Below the pieces are notes generated by a model that saw only the letters and a list, made by a program, of their open reading frames with translations, made no database searches and was not told where the DNA came from. This document shows, one piece after another, positions 18,572 through 28,368 of a stretch of DNA of 64,000 nucleotides. Position 1 is the first letter of the stretch. Every line of letters begins with the position of its first letter. This DNA comes from an uncultured Prevotellaceae bacterium (GTDB lineage Bacteria; Bacteroidota; Bacteroidia; Bacteroidales; Bacteroidaceae), in the NCBI GenBank assembly GCA_902799765.1, contig CADCBZ010000028.1, positions 1 through 64,000 of the forward strand, given 5' to 3'. The translations under genes were made by a program, and so were the position numbers.

Positions 18572-20545
18572 TTAATTCCGGTAAGCCGGATTCTGATAAT
18601 TAGTCTTCTCCTCTGGGGTCATCTCCATACCATCAAGCTGACCCTGTGGGATAGGACGGATGTAGTAACCAGCGGGGATGTCACGTGTAACAGTCTGAAG
18701 TTCCATATCGGTGAAGCCGTTACCAGCAATATGATAAACGCTTGCACGCTCACCCCATGTCTGGGTACGAACGAGGTCGAACCAGCGATAACCCTCACCC
18801 CAGAACTCACGGCTACGTTCATCGAGGATAAAGTCTATATCGATAACGTCAGGTGTAGCAGCTACCATCTCTGCACTCTTGTCAACAGATACGGTCTCAT
18901 TGTCATTGTTGCTGTAAGTCATCTTACCAGCACGAGCGCGGAGCACGTTCACTAATGTCTTAGCGTCGGCGTTCTTACCGAGCTTCACTGCTGCCTCAGC
19001 AGCGATCAGATAGAGTTCAGAGAATTTAGCAACAACCCAAGGACGTGGAGAACCACCGTTTACATCATAGTTGAAGCCATTAGCCGCCACATCAGAACGG
19101 GCAATACCAATCTTCCAGTTGATAGGATAGCACTTACGGCTAATGTGATTGACACCGCGAACGAAGTCAGAACGACCTGCAATCTCGCCGAAACCGTACT
19201 TACCATCTTTACCTGTGCCAGCAGGATAGGTGATAGTGGCATCCTCGGCCTCAGAAACGAAGCTGAAGATAGCCTCATTAGGACCTACGTGAATACCATT
19301 GGCACCCTCTACCCAATCATTATCCTTAGCCTTCTGGTCGCCAGCCTTCTTCCAGTTGGTGTAGTAACGCAGGGTGAAGGTTGCATCATAACGAGAGTCG
19401 ATAGCCTTAACAGCATCTTCCCATACACCACCTGCCATGAAGTTGTCGGCGATAGGAGCCATACGAGTCCAAGGACGGCCGAGCTTCTGATCGGTAGCAC
19501 GCTGGACTGGGTCGATGAAAGCACCTGAAGAACCCTTAGCCTGCAACTGGGTGTAGTTCCATGTAGTCATCCAGTAAGCGAAGTTGTCTGGAGAACCTCC
19601 ACTACCATAACCATAACCTTGGCCACCGTTACCATACTTCTCGTCTTCATCGTGGTCTGCATACAACATGATCTCCTTGTTACGATCGTTGGTAGCAACG
19701 TTTACATCGTAGAAAGTAGGCTGCAGTCCATAAGGGCCGGGATTGTCGATAGCAGACTTGGCTGTATCGTAAGCCTTCTGGAAGTAGCTCTGAGCCTGAC
19801 CAGCATCACGAGTAGTCTCTGGATAGGTAGGAATATTGTTTGGATTCTCCAACCACCATGCATAAGTCAGGTAAGCCTTTGAGAGATACAAACGAGCCAA
19901 GTTCTTGGTAGCAGTACCAGTCAGACGAGGATTGTCAGGCAGCTCGTTAACAGCCTTCTCCAAGTCAGGTAAGATACACTTCGTATATACCTCAGGAACA
20001 GTATTACGTACAGAGGTACGTGTAGTTGTGGTATTGAACTTCAGTTCACCAGCACCAAGATCCAGGGGCACACCACCATAGGTCTGCACCAAGATAAAGT
20101 AGTCGAACGCACGGAAGAAATAAGCCTCAGCCAACAGTGCAGCGTCCATACCGGCAGCCTCACCATTCTCGATGATACCATTACAGGTATTGATGTTAGC
20201 AAAGAGCGTTCCCCATGCACCACCGGCAACAGTACCAGTTGGAGTAACCTGACCAACGCCAGAGAGGTCAGCATCCTTAAAGTTACCATCAGCAGACTCA
20301 GCATAGGTATATTCGTCAGTACCCGTTTCAAGGGTGTTCAGATAATAACCGTTGCCATAGAAATAGCGCAGGTGAGCGTAGAGCGATGTCAGACCACCTT
20401 CGATACCACCTTTTGTATTGAAGTAGGAGGGGTCAAAACTGCTGCGTGGCTGCTCGTCGAGAATACTTGAGCAGGATGTGAAGGTGTTAAGACCGCAACA
20501 TACTAAACCCGCAGCGAGAATATATTTAATACTTTTAGTTTTCAT
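18572..20545 (-). CDS. SusD/RagB family outer-membrane glycan-binding lipoprotein
   Basis: A 657-aa SusD-like lipoprotein that caps a SusC transporter and binds oligosaccharide at the cell surface. The signal peptide ends at the lipobox FTSC (Cys25), followed by SSILDEQP as usual in this family. The TPR-like N-terminal half includes ALLAEAYFFRAFDYF, and the C-terminal part includes DFILDERSREFWGEGYRWFDL, here split as DFILDERSREFWGEG and YRWFDLVR. Both are family hallmarks. It lies 22 bases after susC and ends at a terminator. The substrate is unknown because no enzyme gene is next to it. Confidence 0.93.
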   Translation of the reverse strand: MKTKSIKYILAAGLVCCGLNTFTSCSSILDEQPRSSFDPSYFNTKGGIEGGLTSLYAHLRYFYGNGYYLNTLETGTDEYTYAESADGNFKDADLSGVGQVTPTGTVAGGAWGTLFANINTCNGIIENGEAAGMDAALLAEAYFFRAFDYFILVQTYGGVPLDLGAGELKFNTTTTRTSVRNTVPEVYTKCILPDLEKAVNELPDNPRLTGTATKNLARLYLSKAYLTYAWWLENPNNIPTYPETTRDAGQAQSYFQKAYDTAKSAIDNPGPYGLQPTFYDVNVATNDRNKEIMLYADHDEDEKYGNGGQGYGYGSGGSPDNFAYWMTTWNYTQLQAKGSSGAFIDPVQRATDQKLGRPWTRMAPIADNFMAGGVWEDAVKAIDSRYDATFTLRYYTNWKKAGDQKAKDNDWVEGANGIHVGPNEAIFSFVSEAEDATITYPAGTGKDGKYGFGEIAGRSDFVRGVNHISRKCYPINWKIGIARSDVAANGFNYDVNGGSPRPWVVAKFSELYLIAAEAAVKLGKNADAKTLVNVLRARAGKMTYSNNDNETVSVDKSAEMVAATPDVIDIDFILDERSREFWGEGYRWFDLVRTQTWGERASVYHIAGNGFTDMELQTVTRDIPAGYYIRPIPQGQLDGMEMTPEEKTNYQNPAYRN

Positions 20546-20567
20546 AACTCTTAATTCTTTAATGATG

Positions 20568-23500
20568 TTAGAATGTTACGTTAAGACCGAAGATGAAATT
20601 ACGGGTAGAAGGCGTGTTATAACCAACGATTGGCATTCTGTGGCTACCAAAGCTATAACCTACAGCCGTATTCTCATTTGACCATGAGTTGGTCTCAGGA
20701 TCGAGTCCACTCTCGTTGTTGAATGGAGAGAAGAGCACAAATGGGTTCTGGATCGTAGCATAGAGGCGCAGACGGCTGATACCCACATCCTTGATAGCCT
20801 TCAGGTTCTCAAAGTTGTAACCCAGTGTGATAGCACGAACCTTCAGGTAACCAGCGTTGAAGTAACCGAGGGTAGAACCATACTTGGGGTTATCACCGCT
20901 CTGGATACCACCAGGTTTCGGATAGTGAGCGCCAGTATTCTCCTCTGTCCAGTAGTCCACATCCAGATTATTACGACGACCAGTCAGCATATTCAGGTAA
21001 CCGTTAGAAGAGTGGATGGCAGAGATCAGCTTACCACCAATCTGGAAGGCACCAATCACAGTCAGGTCAAAGCCCTTATAGCCAACAGTCGTATTGAAAC
21101 CACCAACCAAGTCAGGCTCCATGCTCATGATCTGACGGTCATCAGCATTAATCGCACGTGTAGGCAGACCATCAGCACCATATTCACCAGTATATTTCAC
21201 CTTGATCATACCAATGTTACCACCGGGCTCGAGGATGTTCATCGCAGCCTCTTCACCAGCCTGATACAGACCCTGATATTCATAATCATAAATCACGTCG
21301 ATTGGATAGCCAACGAACCAGAGGTTACCCTCATCACGTGTAGCACCAGAAGCCAGCTCAGTCAGCTCATTGCGGTTCTGATAGAGGTTGATACCTGCAT
21401 CCCAGTTCCAACCATTCTTGTTGTCGATGATAATACCGTTCAAAGTGAACTCCCAACCCTTGTTCTCTGTCTTACCGATGTTACCGGTATAGCTGCTTAC
21501 ACCAGCGGTATCAGGCAGTTTCACGTTGAGCAGGATATCATTGGTCTTCTGGATATAATACTCGAATGATCCAGAGAGGCGACCATTGAACAGTGAGAAG
21601 TCAAGACCGAAGTTCCAAGTCTTAGAGTACTCCCAACCTAAAGCGTCATTGGGCAGTGAGTTTACATAGTAACCAGCCTTGTAGTTAGTGCCGTCACCGA
21701 AGTTATAGTTACGGATACCAAGTCCACCGAGTGTAGAGTAAGGAGCAATAGCCTGGTTAGAGGTCTCACCATAACCTACACGGAACTTCAGGTTGTCGAG
21801 CCAACCCTTGGTGCTTTCCATAAAGTTCTCACGGGCGATATTCCAACCGGCACTGACGGCAGGATAGGTATGCCACTTGTGACCAGGAGCCAGGCGAGAA
21901 GAAGCATCAGCACGGAAAGCGACTGAGAGCATGTACTTATTATCATAAGAATACATCACACGTCCCATCCAAGACATCAGACCACTCTGGTTGTAACCAA
22001 AGTTATTGAGGTTGGCCTGACCAGTAGCCTTATCAAGGGCATAGTACTGGAAGTATTCAGCAGGAATCTCCTGAGCTGTGCCACCAGTTCTTTCCCAACG
22101 TGTCTGCTCAGCAGAATACATAGCTACTACATTGAGGTTGTGCTTCTCAGCGAAGACGCGGTCGTAAGTCAGCAGATTTTCAACAGCCCAGTTACGGGTC
22201 TGCTCGTTGGTTACCCAACCGCTATTGATTTGAGTCGGGTTCGTGCTATTGATACCAGTACCGGTAAAGCCACCACCCTTAGAAGTGCGGATGTTCAAAC
22301 CGACATTTACACGATAGCTCAGGCCTTCAATCCATGGGCACTTCACCTCAGCGAACAATGTGTTGTAGCTACCAATACCTCTGTTTTCGCTCAACCACTG
22401 ATCCTTGTCGCGCTCAACGACATCCTTTGTGATGACGATCTGCTGATCGGCAGGAAGTGTGTTAAAGCGTTTCAAGTTGCCGTCTTTGTCATAGGGGCTT
22501 GAAATAGGAGATGAAGACAGAGCTGCATAAATATTATTAATACCCTGTGTCTTGCGATAGCTGTTGTTAGTGCTCAAACCGAAACGGAAATACTCACCAA
22601 CCTTCTGGTCGAAGTTACCACGAACAGAGATACGATCGTAAGCTTCAGTAGGAACAACAGACTCGTCATGATAGTAACCAGCACCGAAGCTATAGCTACC
22701 GCCATTGGTACCACCAGATACGCTGACATCATGATTATAGCCAACACCTGTCTGATAATATAAATCCTGCCAGTCGGTATTGATATCGTCGCTTTCATCC
22801 AAAGAATTCTCATACTTACCAGCATATTTACGGAACTTGCTGAATGTAGGACCGTCCATCATCGGATACTTCTTGAATGGCTTCTTAATACTTACATAAC
22901 CATTATAGGTTACTTTGGCAGGTGTACCCTGAGAACCCTTTACGGTAGTGATGATGATCACACCGTTGGCACCACGAGAACCATAGATAGCGGTTGCAGA
23001 AGCATCCTTCAGGATATCCAGTGACTTGATGTCTGCGGGGTTGATATCAGAAAGCTGTCCCATGAAGGGGATACCGTCGAGCACGATCAGCGGGTCGTTA
23101 GAAGCACTCAGTGAGCGCTGACCACGGATACGGATCTGCATCTCGGCACCAGGCTTTGAAGAGGTCTGTGTCATGAGCACACCGGCTACACGACCCTGCA
23201 GAGCCTCAGCTGCGTTAGAGGCAGCCACCTGATTCAGTTTCTCACCGCCGATGTTTGCCACAGAACCCGTCACAGCCTCACGGCGCTGGGTACCGTAACC
23301 GATCACGACGACTTCGTTCACCACGTGACCATCTTCTTTCATCTTCACCTTTAAATTATCACCGGCCTTCACTTCCTGTGACTCATAGCCGACATAAGAG
23401 ATAACGAGCGTTGCGCCCGGCTGGACATTCAGAGAGAAGTTACCGTCGAAGTCAGTAACTGTACCGTTGGTGGTACCCTTCTCCATGACCGTAGCACCGA

Positions 23501-23657
23501 TCAGCGGACCCTGAGAGTCTTGTACTTGACCAGTTGCCTGTCTCGTTTGCTGAACAGCAGCCACCTTCTCAGAAGCTGCTGACACCTGCTGTGCACAGAT
23601 TATGCCCATAAAGCATAATCCGACACACATGGTAGTTTTCATTGCTTTGAAACTCAT
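20568..23657 (-). CDS. SusC/RagA family TonB-linked outer-membrane transporter
   Basis: A 1029-aa SusC-like TonB-dependent transporter for glycan uptake. In order: signal peptide (about 1-28), carboxypeptidase-regulatory-like domain (about 40-115, GPLIGATVMEKGTTNGTVTD), the typical linker NEVVVIGYGTQRREAVTGS, a plug with ALQGRVAGVLMTQTS and RGANGVIIITT, and a long C-terminal barrel. It pairs with the SusD gene 22 bases downstream, and the regulator for both lies upstream. On the minus strand TAACTTTG (23716-23709) could be a -7 box, but a -33 partner is not evident, as expected for a promoter needing activation by the neighbouring HTCS. ATG at 23642 is an alternative start. Confidence 0.94.
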   Translation of the reverse strand: MSFKAMKTTMCVGLCFMGIICAQQVSAASEKVAAVQQTRQATGQVQDSQGPLIGATVMEKGTTNGTVTDFDGNFSLNVQPGATLVISYVGYESQEVKAGDNLKVKMKEDGHVVNEVVVIGYGTQRREAVTGSVANIGGEKLNQVAASNAAEALQGRVAGVLMTQTSSKPGAEMQIRIRGQRSLSASNDPLIVLDGIPFMGQLSDINPADIKSLDILKDASATAIYGSRGANGVIIITTVKGSQGTPAKVTYNGYVSIKKPFKKYPMMDGPTFSKFRKYAGKYENSLDESDDINTDWQDLYYQTGVGYNHDVSVSGGTNGGSYSFGAGYYHDESVVPTEAYDRISVRGNFDQKVGEYFRFGLSTNNSYRKTQGINNIYAALSSSPISSPYDKDGNLKRFNTLPADQQIVITKDVVERDKDQWLSENRGIGSYNTLFAEVKCPWIEGLSYRVNVGLNIRTSKGGGFTGTGINSTNPTQINSGWVTNEQTRNWAVENLLTYDRVFAEKHNLNVVAMYSAEQTRWERTGGTAQEIPAEYFQYYALDKATGQANLNNFGYNQSGLMSWMGRVMYSYDNKYMLSVAFRADASSRLAPGHKWHTYPAVSAGWNIARENFMESTKGWLDNLKFRVGYGETSNQAIAPYSTLGGLGIRNYNFGDGTNYKAGYYVNSLPNDALGWEYSKTWNFGLDFSLFNGRLSGSFEYYIQKTNDILLNVKLPDTAGVSSYTGNIGKTENKGWEFTLNGIIIDNKNGWNWDAGINLYQNRNELTELASGATRDEGNLWFVGYPIDVIYDYEYQGLYQAGEEAAMNILEPGGNIGMIKVKYTGEYGADGLPTRAINADDRQIMSMEPDLVGGFNTTVGYKGFDLTVIGAFQIGGKLISAIHSSNGYLNMLTGRRNNLDVDYWTEENTGAHYPKPGGIQSGDNPKYGSTLGYFNAGYLKVRAITLGYNFENLKAIKDVGISRLRLYATIQNPFVLFSPFNNESGLDPETNSWSNENTAVGYSFGSHRMPIVGYNTPSTRNFIFGLNVTF

Positions 23658-23764
23658 ACTTTTGGTTTTGTTAGTTAATAATATAAAAAATTAAAGAAAA
23701 TTGTGGCGCAAAGTTAGAATGAATTTCAAAACAAGGCTTCTATATATGTTTCACTTCGTTTAAT

Positions 23765-26700
23765 TTATGTTTCAGCCTGTGAATTTTGCTCAATATATTC
23801 GGTTGGTGAGACACCAAATTGCTTTCTGAATACGGTTGAGAAGTGCGCCAAATTACTAAAACCAACAGTATAGGCTACTTGTGTCACATTGATTTTCTGC
23901 TCTTTCAACAGTCTCACAGCCTGCTCCAAACGGATGTTTCGGATGAATTCGCTAATGGGCAGACCCGTCATCTCCTTCATCTTCCTGTGCAACTGGGCAC
24001 GACTGATGCCCACCTCCTTGGTCAGCATCTCCACATTGAAGTCACTATCCGACAAATGTTCATTGATGGCCTTCATGATACGCTCCATCAGGATCTCATC
24101 ATTACCTTTCACATTTGTCTCAACAACCTTATCTTTCTGTTGCTGCGTACCGGAATATTTTCCCTTCAGTCGGAGGTTCTTACTGATCAGGTTGTTGATG
24201 ACCACATGCAACTCATCCATATCGAACGGCTTGGCAAGGAAGGCATCGGCTCCCCGTTCCAGTCCTTCGAGACGGTTAGCCACATCGCTCTTCGATGTAA
24301 GCATCACAACCGGAATATGACTGATGTTCATATTCGTCTTGATCATCCGCAGCATGGTGAAGCCATCCATCTCTGGCATCATCACATCGCTGACCACCAG
24401 ATCATACTGACGGTCGGTTTCAGTAGAGAGCAACTCCCGTAATGCCTCACGGCCATTGGTCACAGTGGTGATACGATAGTAACTACCCAACTCCTGCGCA
24501 ATATAGTCGCCGATCTCCACATCGTCATCCACCACCAGCACCTTATAGTTCGACTGGGCTTTTTGCCTTTGTCCTTGCTCCTTCTCCTCTGGGATCAGGA
24601 TTTCCTCGGCAGAGAGATGAGCCTTACCCAATGGCAGGTGAACGGTGAAGATGCTACCTTGCACATCTTCACGGTTTGCAGCCTCGATGGTGCCATGATG
24701 CATCTCAACCATCATCTTACAGAGGTTCAGACCAATACCTGTACCCTCGATATGAAGGGAATGAGAAGTACTATAGAAGCGGTCGAAGAGCCTATTGGCA
24801 TCGCCTTTGATGCCCATACCCGTATCAACAACCTGCAAAACAGCAGTATCCCTCTCGCCTTCTGCCACGCGCACCTCAATGGCTCCACCGTCATAGGTGT
24901 ATTTGAAGGCATTCGACAGCAGGTTATCTACGACCTTATCAAGCGCACTGCGGTCGAGCCACACATTCAACTTGTCAATAGCGGGCTTATAATGGAAATC
25001 AATGTTGCGCTCCTTAGCTGTGTAGTCATACGACTTCAGGATATTACCTACATATTGTACCATATCCGTCTCCTGACACTGCAACTTCATCTGCTGCTTA
25101 TCAATCTTACGGATGTCCAGAATCTGATTCACCAGGTTCTGAATGCGCTGGGCATTATGCTCGATGGTCTTCAGCTCTGTCTTCGTCTCCTGATCAAAGT
25201 CACGGCGCAACAGCTTGTGTAGTGGACTCATGATCAGTGTGAGCGGGGAACGGATATCATGCGTGGCATTGATCAGGAACTTCATTTTTTCCTCATCAAG
25301 CTGTTGTCGGGTCTGGCGTCGCCAACTGAGTCCAAGGTAACTTAAGAATCCCATGGCTCCTATTATATATATAAGGTACGCCCACGCGGAACGATACCAA
25401 GGTGCCCTGATTACCAGGTAATAGACTTGGGAATCGGTATAGACGCCGTTTTCATGTGCTCTCACTTCCAATGTATAGGAACCAGGCTGGATATGGCTGA
25501 ACGAGATGACATTACTGCCGACAGCCGTCTGAGACCACTCCTTTGCGCCATTCATCCTGTATTCGAAGATCACATTCTCCGCATTGGAATAGTCAAAGAG
25601 CGAAAACTCCATCGAGAACGTGTTGTCGATATACGAAAGTGAGAAATGATGATTATCAGCCAATGGTCTCCTCATCACAGGGTCGCCATCCGATAAAGTA
25701 CCGCTATTCACAGGATTATCGCCGATCAGCAAGCTCGTCAGGTGTACCTTTGCCTGAGAAGAACGGCTCTCGCGCAGGGCTGCCGGGTGGAATGACGTGA
25801 TACCATCGCTGATACCGAAATAGATATCACCAGTGGAACGTTGCATCGCCAGACCACGCACATACTCACGGGTAGTCAAGCCATTTCCATTCACATGGGT
25901 GACCCATTGCTTCTTGTCACGCTGATACTGCCAGATACCCAAGGTCGTACTACACCACAGGTCGCCAAACTGATCTTGCTCGATACCACTGATCACCTTA
26001 CCTATCAAGGCCTCTGCCCCAGGAAATGGCTCTGCTATCGACTTTTGCCTATTATAGAGGAAAAGCCCCGTGTCGGTTCCGATAATGATACGATGGTCAA
26101 TGTCTTCATAAAGCGAAGTAATGGTCTTACCTTCAAGCAGCACCTCCCATCCTTGAGACTTAAAGCTGTCCTTCACCGGATCATAACAACTCAGGTTCGA
26201 CGAGGTACCAATCCACAATAAACCTCGGCTGTCGGTCATCATCACCATGACCCAGTTGTTATGAAGACGTCCTCGGTTCGGATCGTTATTTGACATGGCG
26301 TAATTCCTGAACGCCTTGGTTTTCACATCATAGGAGCAGAAACCCTTTGAATAAGTTGAAAAGAACAGCTTCCCATAGCCATCGTCAGCCATGGTGTTGA
26401 TATAGTCACTTTCAAAATGGACAACCTTCGTATAGGCACCTGTCGCAGGCTGATAGCTGTATAGTCCGTCACCTGAACCGATCCAGTAACTACCGCCGCT
26501 GTCACGATAGATGGAATATGTCTTGGGCGGTGTAGCAGGATGAGCCACCACATTTCCTTTGGCATCAAAACCATAGACGCCATTGTTCTGGACAGCCAGC
26601 CAGGTCATTCCATCATCACCCTGACAGAACGAGGTCACAGAACCACCTATCTTCACATTCAGGGCAGAAAGGCTCCAAGTAGAGAACTGAGGCTCATGCT

Positions 26701-27658
26701 GTGGCAATAGCAACAGACCACGTTTCAAGCATCCCACCCATAGGTTGTCCTGATCGTCCTCGAATAAGGCCCAGACATTGCTGGTGTTCAGATCAAATGA
26801 AGAACTGGGATATTCGTAACGGCGCAACTTATGCGATCCCTGTGGTACCCAACAAAGACCTTTACCTAACGTACCAATAAACAGGTTTCCCTTCCTGTCA
26901 CAGAGCACTGCGCGCAACTGCACGTCCTCATTACCAAGTACACTCAGATCGATGAAATCAGATAGGAGCTGTCCGCCACGATAGTACAATAAACCACGCT
27001 GGCACACCATCAGCACACCGCCTTGATAGTTGACAAATGCTGTAACAGGCCCATAGGGTGAGCTGAAATAATGGATGCTCTTATCTGGTCGTCTGCACGT
27101 GAAATCCGCCCCAGAGCCTCCTTTCCAGAAGTTTCCTTCATCATCTATCAGGATATGATTGAAGTAATCGACGTCGCCCTGTGTGTAGTTTTCCACCTGT
27201 TCTGCCTTCCGGGATGTTATAGTCACCCTGAAAAGTCCGTAGCCGGCTGTACCGATGAGCAGATGCCCATCGTCCTCCTGTGCGATATCATTGATACGAG
27301 GTGAAGCTTTACAAGGAAGGGCGATCCGCTCGAATCGCTCCGTATCACTATTATAAAGCGCCAGACCTGTGCCCGTTCCTACCCACAGGCTTCCCCGCTT
27401 ATCCACGAATAAGGAGGTGATATTATTACTCAGAACGGTAGAGGCATTGTTCGCATCATGCAGATAATTCGTAAAACGGTAACCGTCGTATCTGTTTAGT
27501 CCATACTCTGTTCCTATCCAGATATAGCCTGCCTTATCCTGACAAATACACGTAATCAAATTACTGGAGAGTTTCTCAGATGTATAGAAATGTCTGGTCT
27601 GTCCTGTCATCATGAGACAGAACGACAAGTCAATCAGCAGAAAAAGTAGCTTCCTCAT
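23765..27658 (-). CDS. Hybrid two-component system regulator (HTCS)
   Basis: A 1297-aa one-protein signalling system that typically senses an oligosaccharide in the periplasm and activates the adjacent susCD genes. In order: signal peptide (about 1-22), two seven-bladed regulator propellers (about 25-640) with repeats such as GYIWIGTEYGLNRYDG, a Y_Y_Y domain (about 690-755), a membrane segment (about 760-780), HisKA with His800 in NATHDIRSPLT, a HATPase with DTGMGIKGD and GTGIGLNLCKMM, a receiver with Asp1091 in VSDVMMPEMDGF, and a C-terminal AraC-type helix-turn-helix (about 1190-1290, TQVAYTVGFSNLAHFSTVF). All catalytic motifs look intact. On the minus strand TATCTTTG (27688-27681) may be its -7 box. 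Confidence 0.95.
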   Translation of the reverse strand: MRKLLFLLIDLSFCLMMTGQTRHFYTSEKLSSNLITCICQDKAGYIWIGTEYGLNRYDGYRFTNYLHDANNASTVLSNNITSLFVDKRGSLWVGTGTGLALYNSDTERFERIALPCKASPRINDIAQEDDGHLLIGTAGYGLFRVTITSRKAEQVENYTQGDVDYFNHILIDDEGNFWKGGSGADFTCRRPDKSIHYFSSPYGPVTAFVNYQGGVLMVCQRGLLYYRGGQLLSDFIDLSVLGNEDVQLRAVLCDRKGNLFIGTLGKGLCWVPQGSHKLRRYEYPSSSFDLNTSNVWALFEDDQDNLWVGCLKRGLLLLPQHEPQFSTWSLSALNVKIGGSVTSFCQGDDGMTWLAVQNNGVYGFDAKGNVVAHPATPPKTYSIYRDSGGSYWIGSGDGLYSYQPATGAYTKVVHFESDYINTMADDGYGKLFFSTYSKGFCSYDVKTKAFRNYAMSNNDPNRGRLHNNWVMVMMTDSRGLLWIGTSSNLSCYDPVKDSFKSQGWEVLLEGKTITSLYEDIDHRIIIGTDTGLFLYNRQKSIAEPFPGAEALIGKVISGIEQDQFGDLWCSTTLGIWQYQRDKKQWVTHVNGNGLTTREYVRGLAMQRSTGDIYFGISDGITSFHPAALRESRSSQAKVHLTSLLIGDNPVNSGTLSDGDPVMRRPLADNHHFSLSYIDNTFSMEFSLFDYSNAENVIFEYRMNGAKEWSQTAVGSNVISFSHIQPGSYTLEVRAHENGVYTDSQVYYLVIRAPWYRSAWAYLIYIIGAMGFLSYLGLSWRRQTRQQLDEEKMKFLINATHDIRSPLTLIMSPLHKLLRRDFDQETKTELKTIEHNAQRIQNLVNQILDIRKIDKQQMKLQCQETDMVQYVGNILKSYDYTAKERNIDFHYKPAIDKLNVWLDRSALDKVVDNLLSNAFKYTYDGGAIEVRVAEGERDTAVLQVVDTGMGIKGDANRLFDRFYSTSHSLHIEGTGIGLNLCKMMVEMHHGTIEAANREDVQGSIFTVHLPLGKAHLSAEEILIPEEKEQGQRQKAQSNYKVLVVDDDVEIGDYIAQELGSYYRITTVTNGREALRELLSTETDRQYDLVVSDVMMPEMDGFTMLRMIKTNMNISHIPVVMLTSKSDVANRLEGLERGADAFLAKPFDMDELHVVINNLISKNLRLKGKYSGTQQQKDKVVETNVKGNDEILMERIMKAINEHLSDSDFNVEMLTKEVGISRAQLHRKMKEMTGLPISEFIRNIRLEQAVRLLKEQKINVTQVAYTVGFSNLAHFSTVFRKQFGVSPTEYIEQNSQAET

Positions 27659-27753
27659 AGAGCAGTTGGTTATTGTGTTGCAAAGATACAGAAAATAAAT
27701 GAAATAAGGGCATTTTTAAAGAGAAATGTTTCAAAAATGTCTCATTCCATGTC

Positions 27754-28368
27754 TCAAAGATAGAAAATACTCTCTGGTCCCATGTTAAAAAGCAAATCGA
27801 GGATAGAGAGATTTTCCAGGAAACCATGTTTCATCTGATATACCTGATAATAAGCCTTTGTCTCAAAGTCATCGTCTTTTGCAGGATGCTTTGGATTGAT
27901 GACAGTCCGATAATCGTTAACGACGAGGGCTTGTGGGTCTGTGATATATGCTGTGGTGAACGTTACAGAAGGTGCTATATCGATCAATTCGCACATTTTC
28001 TGACGGATTGCCTCATTGAAATCAAATAGGAAAGTCCATCGTTTTTCATAAAAAGGGCGAATATCGTCCTGATAATACTCAAAGAATGGCGATTCCCCAT
28101 AGGCGGACTGCAAGGCGTTCCAATGCAGATGGCGCCAGTTGCCATGATCACTGATTCGGATTTCTTTGATACATGCTGCTGACTTCTCAACAGGAACGGT
28201 TAAAGCCTGGACGCCATTAGTGGTGGCAATGAGACAACGATTACGATAGGTCTGCTTTTGGAAACTCTCCCACTGTTCTATCATCACATGTTCAGCCCGA
28301 TGCAGTTTCTGAAACCACTGCACCGGGCCGAAATAGGTTGTACTCAACAAGACCTTATTTGATGTCAT
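27754..28368 (-). CDS. WbqC family protein
   Basis: A 204-aa cytoplasmic protein of the WbqC family (LLSTTYFGPVQWFQKL near the start, then the family region IRISDHGNWRHLHWNAL and AYGESPFFEYY). Family members occur in surface-polysaccharide loci and elsewhere; the biochemical function is unsettled. The start MTSNKVLLST at 28368 overlaps the end of lepB by 14 bp; an ATG two codons earlier (28374) is an alternative. In Bacteroidales it is often found directly after lepB, as here. Confidence 0.83.
   Translation of the reverse strand: MTSNKVLLSTTYFGPVQWFQKLHRAEHVMIEQWESFQKQTYRNRCLIATTNGVQALTVPVEKSAACIKEIRISDHGNWRHLHWNALQSAYGESPFFEYYQDDIRPFYEKRWTFLFDFNEAIRQKMCELIDIAPSVTFTTAYITDPQALVVNDYRTVINPKHPAKDDDFETKAYYQVYQMKHGFLENLSILDLLFNMGPESIFYL

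Noticed and set aside
20925..21569. 214-codon open frame on the plus strand
   Set aside because: Antisense of the SusC barrel; no start context or protein signature.
24563..25222. 219-codon open frame on the plus strand
   Set aside because: Antisense of the histidine kinase part of the HTCS gene.
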